A DNA stretch of 64,000 bases, taken from Paracoccus thiocyanatus. GTDB lineage: Bacteria; Pseudomonadota; Alphaproteobacteria; Rhodobacterales; Rhodobacteraceae. Position numbers and translations under genes: made by a program. The notes beneath the pieces are model-generated. The model had not been told where the DNA came from. It worked only from the letters and a program-made list of their open reading frames with translations, and made no database searches. Where the stretch lies: positions 1 to 64,000 of the forward strand of contig NZ_FTMK01000008.1 of NCBI RefSeq assembly GCF_900156255.1. The letters run 5' to 3'. Below, piece after piece: positions 63,126 through 64,000 of the stretch (the first letter of the stretch is position 1; each line of letters opens with the position of its first letter).

Positions 63126-64000
63126 ATGCCCGGACTTCGCCCCGATGTGGACCCCGAGGGATTGCAGGAATTTTCGGTCGTCTTCACCGACCGTTCGCTC
63201 AACCACATGTCGCAGAAATTCCAGGGCGCGATGCGCGACATCTCGGCCATGCTGCACGAGGTCTATGGCGCGGACGCCGTGGCGCTGGTCCCCGGCGGCG
63301 GCACCTGCGCCATGGAGGCGGTGGCGCGCCAGTTCGGCCGTGACGGCCATGCGCTGATCGTCAGGAACGGCCTTTTCAGCTATCGCTGGAGCCAGATCTT
63401 CGAAACCGGCGGATTTGCGCGCCAGACCACGGTGATGATGGCGCGCCCGCAGGGCAACGAGCCCCACGCCCCCTTTGCCCCCGCCCCGATCGACGAGGTG
63501 GTGGCCAAGATCCGCGAAGCCCGCCCCGATGCCGTCTTCGCCCCGCATGTCGAGACGGCGGCGGGCATGATCCTGCCCGATGATTACATCGCCGCGCTGG
63601 CCCAGGCCGCGCATGAGGTGGGCGCGCTGATGGTGCTGGACTGCATCGCCTCGGGGGCGGTCTGGGTGGATATGCGCGAAACCGGCGTGGACGTGCTGAT
63701 CTCGGCCCCGCAAAAGGGCTGGTCGGCCTCGCCCTCGGCCGGGATGGTCATGCTGTCCCAGCGCGCGGCCGAGCGGCTGGAGGCAACCAGCAGCGACAGT
63801 TTCGCCCTGGACCTGAAGAAATGGCGCGCGATCATGAAGGCGTACGAGGATGGCGGGCATGCCTATCACGCCACCCTGCCGACCGACGCGTTGCTGGGCC
63901 TGCGCGACGCAATGCGAGAGACGCGGGATTTCGGCTTTGAAGCGGCGCGCGAGGCGCAATGGCGGCTGGGCGACGCGGTGCGCGCGGAACTGGCGCGGCG
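63126..64000 (+). CDS. Class V PLP-dependent aminotransferase, cut by the right edge
   Basis: 291 codons from ATG 63126, open to the window end; AGAAAGGAT lies upstream. ALVPGGGTCAMEAVARQFG is the PLP phosphate region, VLDCIASGAVWVDMRETGVD contains the PLP-ring aspartate, and the Schiff-base lysine is in LISAPQKGWSASPSAGMV. It resembles the alanine-glyoxylate/serine-pyruvate aminotransferase group. Divergent from the GATase-puuA-puuB genes by ~140 bp, so it may belong to the same amine-related locus; substrate not known. Confidence 0.85.
   Translation, partial: MPGLRPDVDPEGLQEFSVVFTDRSLNHMSQKFQGAMRDISAMLHEVYGADAVALVPGGGTCAMEAVARQFGRDGHALIVRNGLFSYRWSQIFETGGFARQTTVMMARPQGNEPHAPFAPAPIDEVVAKIREARPDAVFAPHVETAAGMILPDDYIAALAQAAHEVGALMVLDCIASGAVWVDMRETGVDVLISAPQKGWSASPSAGMVMLSQRAAERLEATSSDSFALDLKKWRAIMKAYEDGGHAYHATLPTDALLGLRDAMRETRDFGFEAAREAQWRLGDAVRAELAR

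Overview
The window is high-GC DNA from an alphaproteobacterium of the Rhodobacterales, most like Paracoccus. The gene content points there: class I lysyl-tRNA synthetase, a TakP-type TRAP transporter, System I cytochrome c maturation (ccmABCDG), a RibB protein with a dead RibA-like domain, a CtrA box, a GTTC-N7-GTTC type LexA box, and a tRNA-His without the usual G-1. The genus is an inference from gene order and style. Most of the window is core chromosome. The only clear mobile DNA is the end of an IS66-family element at the left edge.

Layout. 1-357: end of an IS66 element. 392-2910: divergent flagellar genes (FlgN-like and rod-binding FlgJ-like on minus, fliK and flgD on plus). 2962-6369: PhoP/PhoQ-like two-component operon with a PepSY gene, facing a secreted PepSY-like protein across tandem 11-bp repeats. 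6555-11439: opgG-opgH-opgC for osmoregulated periplasmic glucans. 11506-17336: fhs, nadD, dacB, a TerB-like gene and lysS. 17481-19775: a large beta-helix protein behind a perfect CtrA motif. 19812-22652: HugZ-like gene and cobU-cobT-cobS. 22754-26364: TakP-type TRAP transporter.

26611-35970: nrdR-ribD, then ribE-ribBX-ribH-nusB, with a reverse-strand capsule trio (kpsS-kpsD-kpsC) between ribD and ribE. 36082-38722: small membrane protein, DUF481 outer-membrane protein with a long structured leader, mmcB with a likely LexA box, and a DUF6324 gene. 38837-41677: tRNA-His, dusA, a phosphotransferase and mazG. 41762-41899: a large inverted intergenic repeat. 42016-48165: yajC-secD-secF, an Mth938-like gene and ccmA-B-C-D-G. 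48356-50394: hisC and tyrC. 50406-55719: DUF2125, chaC, a MotA/MotB-like pair of unknown function, and a NYN-domain gene. 55732-59545: folK, rpoZ, rel and DUF2062. 59542-62986: puuB/puuA/GATase set on minus. 63126 to the edge: a partial class V aminotransferase.

The genes fall into envelope and surface functions (glucans, capsule, PBP4, Sec, DUF481, MotA/B-like pair), cofactor synthesis (riboflavin, cobalamin, NAD, folate, heme attachment) and stress or regulation (Rel, PhoPQ-like, NrdR, MmcB, CtrA and LexA sites). The best leads for something new are the CtrA-boxed beta-helix protein without a signal peptide, the MotA/MotB-like pair with long coiled coils, and the paired inverted intergenic repeats.
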